Shown: in pieces, positions 40,074-48,849 of the stretch
How the letters are laid out: each line of letters opens with the position of its first letter
Numbering within the stretch: the stretch's first letter is position 1
Origin: Fimadaptatus sp948467645
GTDB taxonomy: Bacteria; Bacillota; Clostridia; Christensenellales; Aristaeellaceae
Reading direction: 5' to 3'
Length of the DNA stretch: 64,000 bases
Assembly: GCA_948467645.1 (NCBI GenBank)
Contig: CAOKFD010000004.1
Span: forward strand, 14,438-78,437
The notes under the pieces: generated by a model
Told to the model about the DNA's origin: nothing
The model's input: the letters and a program-made list of their open reading frames with translations, nothing else
The model's database searches: none
Translations under genes and position numbers: made by a program

Positions 40074-42512
40074 TTGCCTAACAAAATTATGGAGGAAATA
40101 CAGGAAAGCGCGCCTGATCAGGTCGGCGCGCTCGTGTTGGACGGCGAGGAAGAGCAGGAAAAGTCCGAATTCGGCCTGCAGGTGGACGGCACCGAGATAT
40201 TACCCATGGTGTCGTTGCGCGATCTGGTCATATTCCCGGGCGATCCCGCGCGGTTCGACGTGGGCAGGCCGCAGTCGCGTGCGGCGGTGGAAAAGGCGTT
40301 TGCCGAAAAGCTGCCGATAATGCTGGTCGCACAGCGCGACGAAAACGTGGACGAGCCGGTCATGAAGGATATGTATATGGTGGGCACGATTGCCAACGTG
40401 ATAAGCGTGGTAAATATGCCTACCCAGATACTCAGCGTGACCGTGGGCGGCTTTGCGCGCGCGATGCTGCTGGACATAATGCGTTTTCGGCCGTTTGAAA
40501 TCGCGCGCGTGCAGGAAATCAGCGAGCGCGTAACCGACGACGATATAAGCATAGAGGCGTGCATGACCATAGCGCGGAGATTTGTGCAAATGATCGCGCA
40601 AAAGGCCGACAACATCCCCGCGCAGTTCATGCGCAGGCTGAACGCAGAGCAAAACCCGTCGCGCTTTGCCGACATGATTGGTATGCACATGGTGCCCAAA
40701 CTGGCCGACAGGATAAAGGTGCTGGAGACTGCGGATGTGGGAAAGCGGCTGGAGCTGCTGTGCCGGCTGCTGTCGCGCACTCAGCAGCTTATCGATGTCG
40801 AAGCGCGCATACAAAAGCGCGTGTCGGAGCAGATCGACAAGAGCCAGAAGGAATACTACCTGCGCGAGCAGATACGCGCCATACAAAAGGAACTGGGCGA
40901 CCGCGAGGCGGGCGACATAGAGGAGTACAGGCGCAAGGCCAAGACTCTGCCGCTGAACGACGAGGCGCGCGACAAGGTGCAGCGCGAGATCGACCGGCTG
41001 GAGGCAATGGCGCCCGGTACGCCCGAGATGGGCGTGAGCAGCGCGTATATAGAGTGGATACTCGCCCTGCCGTGGGGCAAGCGCCAGACGGCGGCGATAG
41101 ACCCGCTGCGCGCGCGCAAGGCGCTGGACAAGGATCACTTCGGCCTGGACAAGGTTAAGGAGCGTCTGGTCGAATATCTTGCCGTACGCGCGCTTAAAAA
41201 CGATATGAAAGGCCCGTGCCTGTGCCTTGTAGGCCCGCCCGGCGTGGGCAAAACGTCAATTGCGCAATCGATTGCGCGCGCGCTCAAGCGGCCGTTGGCG
41301 CATGTGTCGCTGGGCGGCGTGCGCGATGAGGCCGAGATTCGCGGCCATCGCCGCACGTATGTGGGCGCGATACCCGGCCGCATAATGTCGGCGATGCGGC
41401 AGGCGGGTTCTATGACCCCGGTTTTCCTGCTGGACGAAATCGACAAGATGGGCGCGGACTATAAGGGCGATCCGGCCAGCGCGATGCTGGAGGTGCTGGA
41501 CGGCGAGCAGAACTTCGCGTTCCGAGATCATTATCTGGAGATACCGTTCGACCTGTCGGGCGTGCTGTTCATAATGACGGCCAACTCGCTGGACACGATA
41601 CCGCGTCCGCTGCTCGACCGAATGGAAGTAATCAATATAGAGGGCTATACCTCGAACGAAAAGCGCGAAATCGCCAAGCGCTACCTGCTGGGCAAGCAAT
41701 TGCGCGAACATGGTCTTGACAAGCGCAGGCTGAAGGTCAAGGACGACGCAATCGACGCGATAATCGAAAACTATACGCGCGAGGCGGGCGTGCGCCAGCT
41801 GGAGCGCGAGATCGGCGCGCTGTGCCGCAAGACCGCGTGCAAGTTCATAGAGGATAGCGAGCTAAAGTCAGTCACAGTTTCGGCGGCAGACCTTAAACAG
41901 GAACTGGGCGCGCCGCGCTTCCACCGCTTGGAGCCTGACCGCGAACCCGAGGTCGGCTCGGTAAACGGCCTTGCGTGGACGGCGGCGGGCGGCGAGACGC
42001 TGGCGGTCGAGGCGGCGGCTATGCCGGGCGGCGGCCATCTGGAACTGACCGGCCAGCTGGGCGACGTGATGCGCGAATCTGCGCGCGCGGCGCTGAGCGT
42101 AATTCGTATGCATTCGGGTGCGCTGGGGCTGGAGAGCGATTTCTATAAAAAGAGCGACCTGCACATACACGTACCCGAGGGCGCAGTGCCCAAGGACGGC
42201 CCCAGCGCGGGCGTGACGATAACCTGCGCGCTGGCGTCGGCGCTGACCGGACGGCCCGCGCGGCAGGACGTGGCCATGACGGGCGAGATAACTCTGCGCG
42301 GCAAGGTGCTGCCCATCGGCGGCGTGAAGGAAAAGGTGCTGGCCGCGCACCGCATGGGCATACACACGGTTCTGCTGCCCAAGGACAACGAGTGCGATCT
42401 GGATGAAATCCCGGGCGACGTGCGTCAGAGCCTTGATTTAAGGCTGATAGGCAGTGTGGATCAGGCGCTCGACGCGGTGCTGGTCAAGGCGGGCGGCGCG
42501 GCGAATGCGTGA
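40074..42512 (+). CDS. lon: ATP-dependent protease Lon
   Basis: An 812-residue protein. The N-terminal substrate domain starts about residue 40 (LPMVSLRDLVIFPGDPARFD). The AAA+ module has Walker A GPPGVGKTS (about 388) and Walker B VFLLDEIDK. The C-terminal protease domain has the catalytic Ser in PKDGPSAGV (about 707) and Lys in GGVKEK (about 749). A TTG start at 40074 follows AGGAGGA at 40061-40067. The protein degrades damaged and regulatory proteins in the cytoplasm. A full palindromic element begins two bases after the stop. Confidence 0.96.
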   Translation: MPNKIMEEIQESAPDQVGALVLDGEEEQEKSEFGLQVDGTEILPMVSLRDLVIFPGDPARFDVGRPQSRAAVEKAFAEKLPIMLVAQRDENVDEPVMKDMYMVGTIANVISVVNMPTQILSVTVGGFARAMLLDIMRFRPFEIARVQEISERVTDDDISIEACMTIARRFVQMIAQKADNIPAQFMRRLNAEQNPSRFADMIGMHMVPKLADRIKVLETADVGKRLELLCRLLSRTQQLIDVEARIQKRVSEQIDKSQKEYYLREQIRAIQKELGDREAGDIEEYRRKAKTLPLNDEARDKVQREIDRLEAMAPGTPEMGVSSAYIEWILALPWGKRQTAAIDPLRARKALDKDHFGLDKVKERLVEYLAVRALKNDMKGPCLCLVGPPGVGKTSIAQSIARALKRPLAHVSLGGVRDEAEIRGHRRTYVGAIPGRIMSAMRQAGSMTPVFLLDEIDKMGADYKGDPASAMLEVLDGEQNFAFRDHYLEIPFDLSGVLFIMTANSLDTIPRPLLDRMEVINIEGYTSNEKREIAKRYLLGKQLREHGLDKRRLKVKDDAIDAIIENYTREAGVRQLEREIGALCRKTACKFIEDSELKSVTVSAADLKQELGAPRFHRLEPDREPEVGSVNGLAWTAAGGETLAVEAAAMPGGGHLELTGQLGDVMRESARAALSVIRMHSGALGLESDFYKKSDLHIHVPEGAVPKDGPSAGVTITCALASALTGRPARQDVAMTGEITLRGKVLPIGGVKEKVLAAHRMGIHTVLLPKDNECDLDEIPGDVRQSLDLRLIGSVDQALDAVLVKAGGAANA

Positions 42513-42513
42513 T

Positions 42514-42676
42514 TAGAGTGTGCCTCAAAAATTCCTGGGTACGCAATTTCGGGCGTCGCTGCGCCATTTCTGCGTCACAAAGCTCGACTTAGCGCTGCTA
42601 AGCCTTCGGGTTTCTTCCTTGAACTGACGCAAAATCCACTTGGGTCTGCGAATTGTTCCGCTTGAGACACACTCTA
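42514..42676. mobile_element. Full-length (163 bp) palindromic MITE-like element after lon
   Basis: Ends TAGAGTGTGCCTCAAAAA and CTTGAGACACACTCTA, the same central hairpin CTTAGCGCTGCTAAG and the conserved inner part as the copy at 26161. The first base lies one base after the lon stop codon's neighbour (stop at 42510-42512), so any hairpin it forms becomes the 3-prime end of the lon transcript. Confidence 0.88.
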
Positions 42677-42939
42677 GAAGGCGTTTCGGCTTATGCCTTA
42701 AAATGAGTATGCTTGTTTAAGGCGAGAAGCGCAGGTCAGGCGGCGGCAATTGTTTGCTGAACGCAGACTGTGCTAGCCGAAACTTCTGCCGGTGCATATA
42801 GCGTAAAGCAAAAATGCTGGATTTTTGCCTGAGGCATATGGCGCGGCGCTGGCCGAAACCGTCTGAGGCGGTGAGACAGCAGCGGCACAGATACCGCCTT
42901 AAAAAGCGGAGCGGGCTGCAAAAGCATCTTATATAAATG
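42677..42939. other. Intergenic stretch between the MITE and engB, no gene
   Basis: It contains GCCTTAAA at about 42692 and 42894 and TTTAAGGC at 42717, but no ORF with a ribosome site. Confidence 0.4.
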
Positions 42940-42980
42940 CCGCCGTGCGGGCTTTTCGTCCCACGCGGCGGTGGTTTTTT
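42940..42980 (+). terminator. Terminator-like hairpin directly before engB (possible attenuator)
   Basis: A stem based on CCGCCG/CGGCGG (42940-42945 with 42966-42971) is followed by TGGTTTTTT, 11 bases before the engB ribosome site. Confidence 0.5.
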
Positions 42981-43001
42981 GAACTTTTTCGGAGGTAATT
43001 G

Positions 43002-43658
43002 ATGGTAATAAAAAAGGCGGAATTTACCACCTCATTGGCGGCGGCAGACCCGTTCATGGGCGACGGCACGGTGGAAATCGCCATCGTGGGCAAGTCCAAC
43101 GTGGGCAAGTCGTCGCTGATAAACGCGTTGGCGCGCAATCAAAAACTGGCGCGCACGTCGTCCGAGCCGGGCAAGACGCGGCTGATTAATCTATTCAGAT
43201 TCTATACTCAGGACGAGCGCCAGTTTACGCTGGTCGACCTGCCCGGATACGGCTTTGCGCGCGTGTCGCGCGACGAGAAGGCGCGCTGGCAGGGCATGAT
43301 CGAAGGTTATCTGAGCCAGTCGGAGGACCTGAAGCACGCGCTCGCGCTGGTCGACATACGCCACGAGCCGTCGGCCGACGATCAAGCGATGGTAGAATAC
43401 ATGCGCCATTACGGCATCGAGTTTACCGTCGTGGCGACCAAGGCCGACAAGCTCAGCCGCGCGCAGGTTTCGCGCAGCGTGCAGGCGATATGCCGCGCGC
43501 TGCAGGTGCAGCCGTGGGAGGTAATACCGGTTTCGGCACAGAACAGGCAGGGCTTAGACAAAATGTGCGACCGCATAGGCGATGTGCTGGAACAGGCTGA
43601 AAATACTGCCGACGCGGTGCAGCAGGACGAGCTGACGGACGATTTTCAGGACGAATAA
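43002..43658 (+). CDS. engB: YihA/EngB family ribosome-biogenesis GTPase
   Basis: A 218-residue GTPase with G1 GKSNVGKSS, the switch region SSEPGKTRLINLF, G3 DLPGYGFARVSR and G4 TKADK, then VSAQNRQGLD near the end. The family (YsxC in Bacillus) acts in 50S assembly. GGAGGT is five bases before the ATG at 43002. It follows lon, as in B. subtilis (lonA-ysxC). A short acidic tail (EQAENTADAVQQDELTDDFQ) is lineage-specific. Confidence 0.95.
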   Translation: MVIKKAEFTTSLAAADPFMGDGTVEIAIVGKSNVGKSSLINALARNQKLARTSSEPGKTRLINLFRFYTQDERQFTLVDLPGYGFARVSRDEKARWQGMIEGYLSQSEDLKHALALVDIRHEPSADDQAMVEYMRHYGIEFTVVATKADKLSRAQVSRSVQAICRALQVQPWEVIPVSAQNRQGLDKMCDRIGDVLEQAENTADAVQQDELTDDFQDE

Positions 43659-43731
43659 TGGGCGATGGACTGCATACGGCCCGAAATATGATTTTCAAGC
43701 GCCGTATTAACAGTAAATTTTAATAAGCCAC

Positions 43732-43761
43732 TTGCATATATGTGCGGCAGTGGTTTATAAT
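43732..43761 (+). promoter_or_regulatory. Sigma-A promoter of the zinc-ribbon gene
   Basis: TTGCAT at 43732-43737, an 18-base spacer, and TATAAT at 43756-43761. Confidence 0.75.
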
Positions 43762-43831
43762 GTACGGCGATTGATGCAAATCTACTGCGCATACGCGCGT
43801 GTTATTGGTTATTATTTCGGGAGGGTTGAAT

Positions 43832-44287
43832 ATGGCATTTCGTAAATGTCCCAGATGTGAACTTAACTATATCACCGACGGAGAGAAGCTGTGCTCAGTG
43901 TGCCGCCGCGAGGTAAAGGGCGAGCCGGATCACAATAACGTGCCCGAGCTGTGCGCCGAGTGCGGCGAGCGCCCGGTCGTGCCCGGCAGCGAATACTGCC
44001 TGCTGTGCCTGAAGGAAATGAGCCGGCATAACGCCGAGTCCTCTCAGGTGGACAACGAGGAAAGCGCCGTGGACGCATCCTCGCTCGACATCGGCATGGT
44101 CAGCTCCATGGACGAGATACAGATCGACGACGTGGGCGACGATATACCGCCGCGCGAGTTTGACGAGATGGAGTCCGCGTTCGGCTCCGACGACGACGAT
44201 GAGGACGATCTGGACGACGAGGACGATGAAGAAGCCGCGCCCCAGCCCACCGGCCGCAAGCGCAGGGGCTCGTCCGAATCCAACTGA
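43832..44287 (+). CDS. Small protein with two zinc-ribbon pairs and an acidic tail
   Basis: A 151-residue protein. CPRC with CSVC (residues about 6-26) and CAEC with CLLC (about 47-66) form two zinc sites. A middle linker is followed by a very acidic stretch (about 112-137: SDDDDEDDLDDEDDEEA) and a basic end GRKRRGSSES. The GGGAGGG before the ATG at 43832 fixes the start, although the frame opens at 43799. The next gene follows after 38 bases. The function is unknown; the composition suggests nucleic-acid or ribosome contact. Confidence 0.8.
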   Translation: MAFRKCPRCELNYITDGEKLCSVCRREVKGEPDHNNVPELCAECGERPVVPGSEYCLLCLKEMSRHNAESSQVDNEESAVDASSLDIGMVSSMDEIQIDDVGDDIPPREFDEMESAFGSDDDDEDDLDDEDDEEAAPQPTGRKRRGSSESN

Positions 44288-44325
44288 TAACGCGGCGCAC
44301 ATAATCCGAGCGGAGGTGAACGTAA

Positions 44326-45045
44326 TTGGCCGTCTATGCGATAGGCGATCTGCATTTGCCCGGCTCGGATATAAAGCCGATGGACGTGTTCGGCGCGCAT
44401 TGGGAGAACCACTTTGAACGCATATGCGAGGACTGGCGCGCAAAGGTAAGCGGCGACGATATAGTGCTGCTGCCCGGTGATTTCAGCTGGGCGATGACGC
44501 TTGCGGACGCGATGGACGATATACGCGCCGTGGGCGCGCTGCCCGGCCGCAAGATAATGGTGCGCGGCAACCACGACTTCTGGTGGTCGTCGCTGACCCA
44601 GGTGCGCGCGGCGATGCCGGACGGCATGTACGTGCTTCAGAATGACAGCCTGGAGATGGATGGTATAGTGTTCTGCGGCACGCGCGGCTGGACGATAGTG
44701 GGCGACGCGGACGATCGCCAGCAGGATCTTAAAATATACCGGCGCGAGGTAATACGGCTGGAGATGGCGCTCAAATGCGCCGCGCGTCAGGCACATGGGA
44801 GAGACATAGTTGCACTGATGCACTACCCGCCGTTCGACGAGCGGCAGAGGCCCTCCGGCTTTACCGGCCTGCTGGAGCAGTACGGCGTCAAGCAGGTTGT
44901 GTACGGACATCTGCACGGCCAAAGTCTGCGCAGCGCGTTCAGCGGACGGCTGCGCTGCGTGGATTATTTTCAGGTGTCGTGCGACGGACTGGGGTTCAAG
45001 CTGCTTGAATTGCCTCCGATCGAATCCAGCAATAAAGATGCATGA
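44326..45045 (+). CDS. Calcineurin-like metallophosphoesterase (COG1768-like)
   Basis: A 239-residue protein with all metal motifs of the family: GDLHL, GDFSWAMTL, GNHDFWW, ALMHYPP and VYGHLHG. The TTG start at 44326 has GGAGGTG seven bases upstream; no ATG in frame gives the first motif strand AVYAIGDLHL. It is a cytoplasmic phosphohydrolase of unknown substrate, cotranscribed with the zinc-ribbon gene. Confidence 0.9.
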   Translation: MAVYAIGDLHLPGSDIKPMDVFGAHWENHFERICEDWRAKVSGDDIVLLPGDFSWAMTLADAMDDIRAVGALPGRKIMVRGNHDFWWSSLTQVRAAMPDGMYVLQNDSLEMDGIVFCGTRGWTIVGDADDRQQDLKIYRREVIRLEMALKCAARQAHGRDIVALMHYPPFDERQRPSGFTGLLEQYGVKQVVYGHLHGQSLRSAFSGRLRCVDYFQVSCDGLGFKLLELPPIESSNKDA

Positions 45046-45050
45046 ACGTA

Positions 45051-45097
45051 AAACGCGTTGCCCGGAATGCCTGTGCATTTCCGGTCAGCGCGTTTTT
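45051..45097 (+). terminator. Intrinsic terminator after the phosphoesterase
   Basis: An AAACGCGTTG/CAGCGCGTTT outer stem and CCGGAATGC/GCATTTCCGG inner stem are followed by five Ts. Confidence 0.88.
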
Positions 45098-45189
45098 GAT
45101 TATGGACGAATGTGAAAAGGCAGATTAGACTATGCCGCAAACTTGTTCTGAAAAAAACGCGCCCGGAGTGGAGGAGTGTGGTGCTTATT

Positions 45190-45353
45190 TAGAGTGTGTC
45201 TCAAAAATTCCTTAATCCGCAATTTCGACGTCTTTTCCGCCATTTCTGCGTCATCAATCCTCGACTTAACGCTGCTAAGCCTTCGGATTTATTCCTTGAA
45301 CTGACGAAAAATCCACTCGAACTTGCGGATTGTCCCGCTTGAGACACACTCTA
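45190..45353. mobile_element. Full-length (164 bp) palindromic MITE-like element upstream of mraZ
   Basis: Identical ends to the copy at 26161, with scattered substitutions inside (for example AACGCTGCTAAG in the centre). The remainder of 45098-45615 holds no gene. Confidence 0.88.
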
Positions 45354-45592
45354 GCGCCTTGGGTGTTTTTTACTTTCGGTTTATTTACAGACAGGTTCAC
45401 AACAACTAACGGAGCACTTACTTAAACACTGGAAATCAGATATTAAGCGCAATTAACGGCCGGATTGCATGATTAAGTTTGGCACCGAAGTCTTTTGTCT
45501 CCCGGTCAAATCAAATCCCATCTTGCAATATCCCATCGCTAAAGTTTCGGCAAGCTACTTTTTAAGAAAATAAGAAAAAGCATGGCGGGTAG

Positions 45593-45621
45593 TGGATTTT
45601 AGTGCAACGTTGTGGTACAAT
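45593..45621 (+). promoter_or_regulatory. Promoter of the dcw cluster (mraZ)
   Basis: TGGTACAAT (extended -10; TACAAT at 45616-45621) 33 bases before the mraZ ATG. The -35 (TGGATT) is weak. I cannot point with confidence to the repeated GTGGGN boxes typical of MraZ. Confidence 0.6.
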
Positions 45622-45653
45622 AAATGTATCGAGTGGCGTTAGGGGGGATAGGT

Positions 45654-46109
45654 ATGCTGTTCTTTGGCACATATGCGCAGACAGTTGATGCTAAAGGCCG
45701 CGTTATCGTTCCCACCGCATTCCGCGATTCGCTGGGCAAGGACTTCATGATAGGTCTGAACGGCACCGCCAACGCCATTGCGTTCTATCCCAAGGAAAAG
45801 TGGGAAAAGATACTCGAAGATTTACGCACGCTGCCGTCCACGGACGAGGTGGCTATGGACTATGTTCGCTTTATAGCCGGAAATTCATTTTCCAACTACG
45901 AGCTGGATAGTCAGGGCCGCACGATATTGCCCGCCGCGCTGAGGCAGATGCTCCAGCTGGGCAAAAATATCAGCTTTGTGGGCGTGGTGGACTACTTCGA
46001 GATATGGGACAGCGAGGTATACGAGGCGCGCTGCGCTCAGGTTCGCGAGGGCATGAGCGACCGGCTCAAGTACATAAGCTCGCTGAGACAGTCCGCTCAG
46101 CAGAGATAA
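45654..46109 (+). CDS. mraZ: Transcriptional regulator MraZ
   Basis: A 151-residue protein with the duplicated AbrB-like SpoVT fold: first half FFGTYAQTVDAKGRVIVPTA, second half NYELDSQGRTILPAALRQ. The DxKGR/DxQGR motifs are the DNA-binding loops that recognise its own operon promoter. GGGGGG precedes the ATG at 45654. It begins the division and cell-wall (dcw) cluster. The usual next gene rsmH (mraW) is absent; a FtsL-like gene follows. Confidence 0.96.
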   Translation: MLFFGTYAQTVDAKGRVIVPTAFRDSLGKDFMIGLNGTANAIAFYPKEKWEKILEDLRTLPSTDEVAMDYVRFIAGNSFSNYELDSQGRTILPAALRQMLQLGKNISFVGVVDYFEIWDSEVYEARCAQVREGMSDRLKYISSLRQSAQQR

Positions 46110-46174
46110 TCGCTTTAACGCCGCCCGGTGCGGCAGTCCGGTTCTAAACAGTGAAAGGGGGACATAAGAAGAAC

Positions 46175-46609
46175 ATGATGGCGCCTGAACGAAAGTACGG
46201 CCATGAAACTTATGAAATACCCCAAAGGTATCAAAGACGCAAGCCCGCCCCGATATATCGGGAGCGCATGATGCAGCGCCGCCAAGAGGTGGAACAAAGC
46301 GCACAGGAAAGCCAGCGCATAAGCGCCGCGCGCGCGGCTAAAACCCGACGCGGCTGGGCGCTGTGCCTGACACTGGCGGCGGGGCTGGTGGTGTTGTGCG
46401 GTATGCGCATATACCAGAGCGCCGCGTCCATGCGAAACGCCGCAACTATAACCTCGCTCAAGGATGAGATTCACGAGCTGACAATGGATGCGGAAAATTA
46501 CGAGTGCCGAATTGCCGAGGCCGCGGCCGACGACAAAATCGAAGCCGGTGCAAAGCAGCTCGGCATGACATACCCAACCGACGATCAGGTGCGCGAGATC
46601 GCAAACTGA
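46175..46609 (+). CDS. ftsL: Septum-formation initiator / FtsL-like protein
   Basis: A protein of about 144 residues with a basic hydrophilic N-terminus, one membrane helix at about 66-85 (GWALCLTLAAGLVVLCGMRI) and a C-terminal heptad coiled coil (SLKDEIHELTMDAENYECRI) ending KQLGMTYPTDDQV, the typical FtsL/DivIC endpoint. Position between mraZ and the PBP supports FtsL. The start could be the GTG at 46151 or the ATGs at 46175/46178; the AGGGGG suits the latter roughly. Confidence 0.85.
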   Translation: MMAPERKYGHETYEIPQRYQRRKPAPIYRERMMQRRQEVEQSAQESQRISAARAAKTRRGWALCLTLAAGLVVLCGMRIYQSAASMRNAATITSLKDEIHELTMDAENYECRIAEAAADDKIEAGAKQLGMTYPTDDQVREIAN

Positions 46610-46685
46610 CTGCTGGTCAGTTTAAGCGCCTGAGCATGTACTCGAGCGGACTATATTGTGATGATCCGGCGGGGAGCGTGGATGC

Positions 46686-48812
46686 TTGATACCCACGGGT
46701 GCGCTTACGCGGCGCAGGATGCTCGTGCTTTTGGGCGCGCTGTGCGTGATATTCTGCCTGATTGTCGGGCAGCTTTTTAACCTGCAGGTGATGATTTCAT
46801 CCGATCTGCAGGCGCGCGCACAGAGCCAGTGGACGGGCAAATCGCGCGTGGCCGCACGGCGCGGCGAAATAACCGATCGAAACGGCGTGACGCTGGCGCT
46901 GAGCGCGACCGCGTATGCCGTCGCCGCAAGTCCGCGTCAGGTAAAGGACGCGGATGCTTTTGCGCGCGAACTCAGCGCGATAATCGACGTAGATGCGGAT
47001 ACTGTGGCGCGCAGGGTATCCGACCGCACCAAGGGCGGCGTGACACTCAAGCGGCAGGTACCGCGCGAAAAGGCGCAGGAACTGCTTAAAAGATACGAGC
47101 AGCTGCGCGCCGAAAAGGATACATCACTAAACGGGCTGTATCTGGAGGAAGATCAGCTGCGCGTATACCCGATGGGTACGTTCCTGACGCAGGTGCTGGG
47201 GCTTACGACGATCGACGGCGTGGGCCAGTCCGGGCTGGAAAAGCAGCTGGACAAATACCTGCGCGGCAAGGACGGACTTATCGTAAACGAAGTGGATGGC
47301 AAGGGCAATGAGATGCCCTATTCGGTAAGCGAATACACGCCGCCGGTCGATGGCGGCAGCGTCACGCTCACGATCGACGCCGCAATACAGGGTTTTGCCG
47401 AAAAGGCAATGCGCGAATGTTACGAGGTAAACTCGGCGGCCGCCGTTCAGGCGCTCGTGATGGACGTGAATACAGGCGAGATACTCGCGATGGTGTCAAA
47501 GCCCGACTTTGACCCGAACGACCCGCCGCGCGACGATGTGGAAACCCTCACTTCGCGCATGAGAATCCGCTCGATCAGCGATGTGTACGAGCCGGGTTCC
47601 ACATTTAAGATACTCACCGCGGCGGCAGCGCTGGAAACCGGCGTGACCAACCCAAGCGAGGGCTTTTACTGCTCGGGCAGCGTCACGGTTGACGGCTCCA
47701 AAATACGCTGCTGGGGCAACCCGCACGGCGCGGAGTCTATGGCCGAGGCCATACAGAATTCGTGCAACCCGGTGTTTGTCGAACTGGGACTGAGACTGGG
47801 CACGTCGCGGCTGTACTCGTATCTGGACGCGTTCGGCCTGGGCAAAAAGACCGGCGTTGACCTGACCGGCGAGTCGGCGGGTATACTGATAGCCAAGAAC
47901 AATGTAAAGACGGTTGATCTCGCGCGCATAGGCTTTGGACAGAGCGTTGCGGTTACGCCGCTGCAGTTGATATGCGCGGTGAGCGCGGTCGCAAACGGCG
48001 GAAACCTTATGCGGCCTTACATCGTCAAACAGATAGCCGATTCAAACGGCGAGGTCGTTTTAAGCAGCGAACCCGAGGTCGTCGCCAACCCCATTAAGGA
48101 AAGCACAAGCGTGCTGATGCGCGAATTGCTTACCAATGTTGTGGAATATGGCGGCGGCAAAAACGCCCGCATAGAGGGCATACGCGTGGCCGGAAAGACC
48201 GGTACTGCGCAGATATACCGCGACGGCGTGATTTCGCGCGACGCGCACATTGGCTCGTTCATCGGGTTTGCACCGGCGGACGATCCGCGCGTGGCCGTGC
48301 TGGTGGTGGTGCACGAATCGGCGCTCAGACCCGATTACGGCTCGATAACCGCCGCGCCCTATGCCAAGATGATACTGTCCGATACGCTTGCGTACATGGG
48401 CATATATCCGGCGGGCAGCGCGGGTACGGATACCGCAGATATGGTGGATGTGCCTGAACTTACCGGCCTGGGCATAAACGAAGCAAATGCCGCCCTGCGC
48501 GAAAGCGGCCTTACCGGGCTTATGGACGGCGTGGGTCAGGTAGTTGTGGATCAACTGCCCAAGGCAGGCGCACAGATGACGCGCGGCTCGCAGGTGATTA
48601 TGTATCTGGAACAGCAGCAAACGCAGGACGCGACCGACGTCGAGGTGCCGGATGTAAGCGGTATGTCGATAGTCGAAGCGTCGAGGCTGATTGCCTCGTG
48701 CGCATTGTCGCTTAAAATAGAAGGCAGCGGGCTGGCGGGCGAGCAGACGCCTGCGGCGGGTACGCGCGTGCCGGTGGGCACGCAGGTAAGCGTACAGTTC
48801 AGGCTGCCATGA
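46686..48812 (+). CDS. pbpB: Class B penicillin-binding protein with two PASTA domains (PbpB/SpoVD type)
   Basis: A 708-residue transpeptidase: N-terminal membrane helix (about 13-33), PBP dimer domain (about 55-240), and transpeptidase domain with STFK (Ser about 304) in EPGSTFKIL, SCN in QNSCNPVF and KTG in GKTGTAQIY (about 504). Two PASTA repeats (about 583-640 and about 650-708) end the protein. It makes septal peptidoglycan with FtsW. A TTG start at 46686 with GGGGAG nine bases upstream is likely; the ATG at 46719 is inside the membrane helix. Confidence 0.93.
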   Translation: MIPTGALTRRRMLVLLGALCVIFCLIVGQLFNLQVMISSDLQARAQSQWTGKSRVAARRGEITDRNGVTLALSATAYAVAASPRQVKDADAFARELSAIIDVDADTVARRVSDRTKGGVTLKRQVPREKAQELLKRYEQLRAEKDTSLNGLYLEEDQLRVYPMGTFLTQVLGLTTIDGVGQSGLEKQLDKYLRGKDGLIVNEVDGKGNEMPYSVSEYTPPVDGGSVTLTIDAAIQGFAEKAMRECYEVNSAAAVQALVMDVNTGEILAMVSKPDFDPNDPPRDDVETLTSRMRIRSISDVYEPGSTFKILTAAAALETGVTNPSEGFYCSGSVTVDGSKIRCWGNPHGAESMAEAIQNSCNPVFVELGLRLGTSRLYSYLDAFGLGKKTGVDLTGESAGILIAKNNVKTVDLARIGFGQSVAVTPLQLICAVSAVANGGNLMRPYIVKQIADSNGEVVLSSEPEVVANPIKESTSVLMRELLTNVVEYGGGKNARIEGIRVAGKTGTAQIYRDGVISRDAHIGSFIGFAPADDPRVAVLVVVHESALRPDYGSITAAPYAKMILSDTLAYMGIYPAGSAGTDTADMVDVPELTGLGINEANAALRESGLTGLMDGVGQVVVDQLPKAGAQMTRGSQVIMYLEQQQTQDATDVEVPDVSGMSIVEASRLIASCALSLKIEGSGLAGEQTPAAGTRVPVGTQVSVQFRLP

Positions 48813-48849
48813 ATGAGTTTTTTAAGTTTTTATCCGGGGAGGACCAAAG

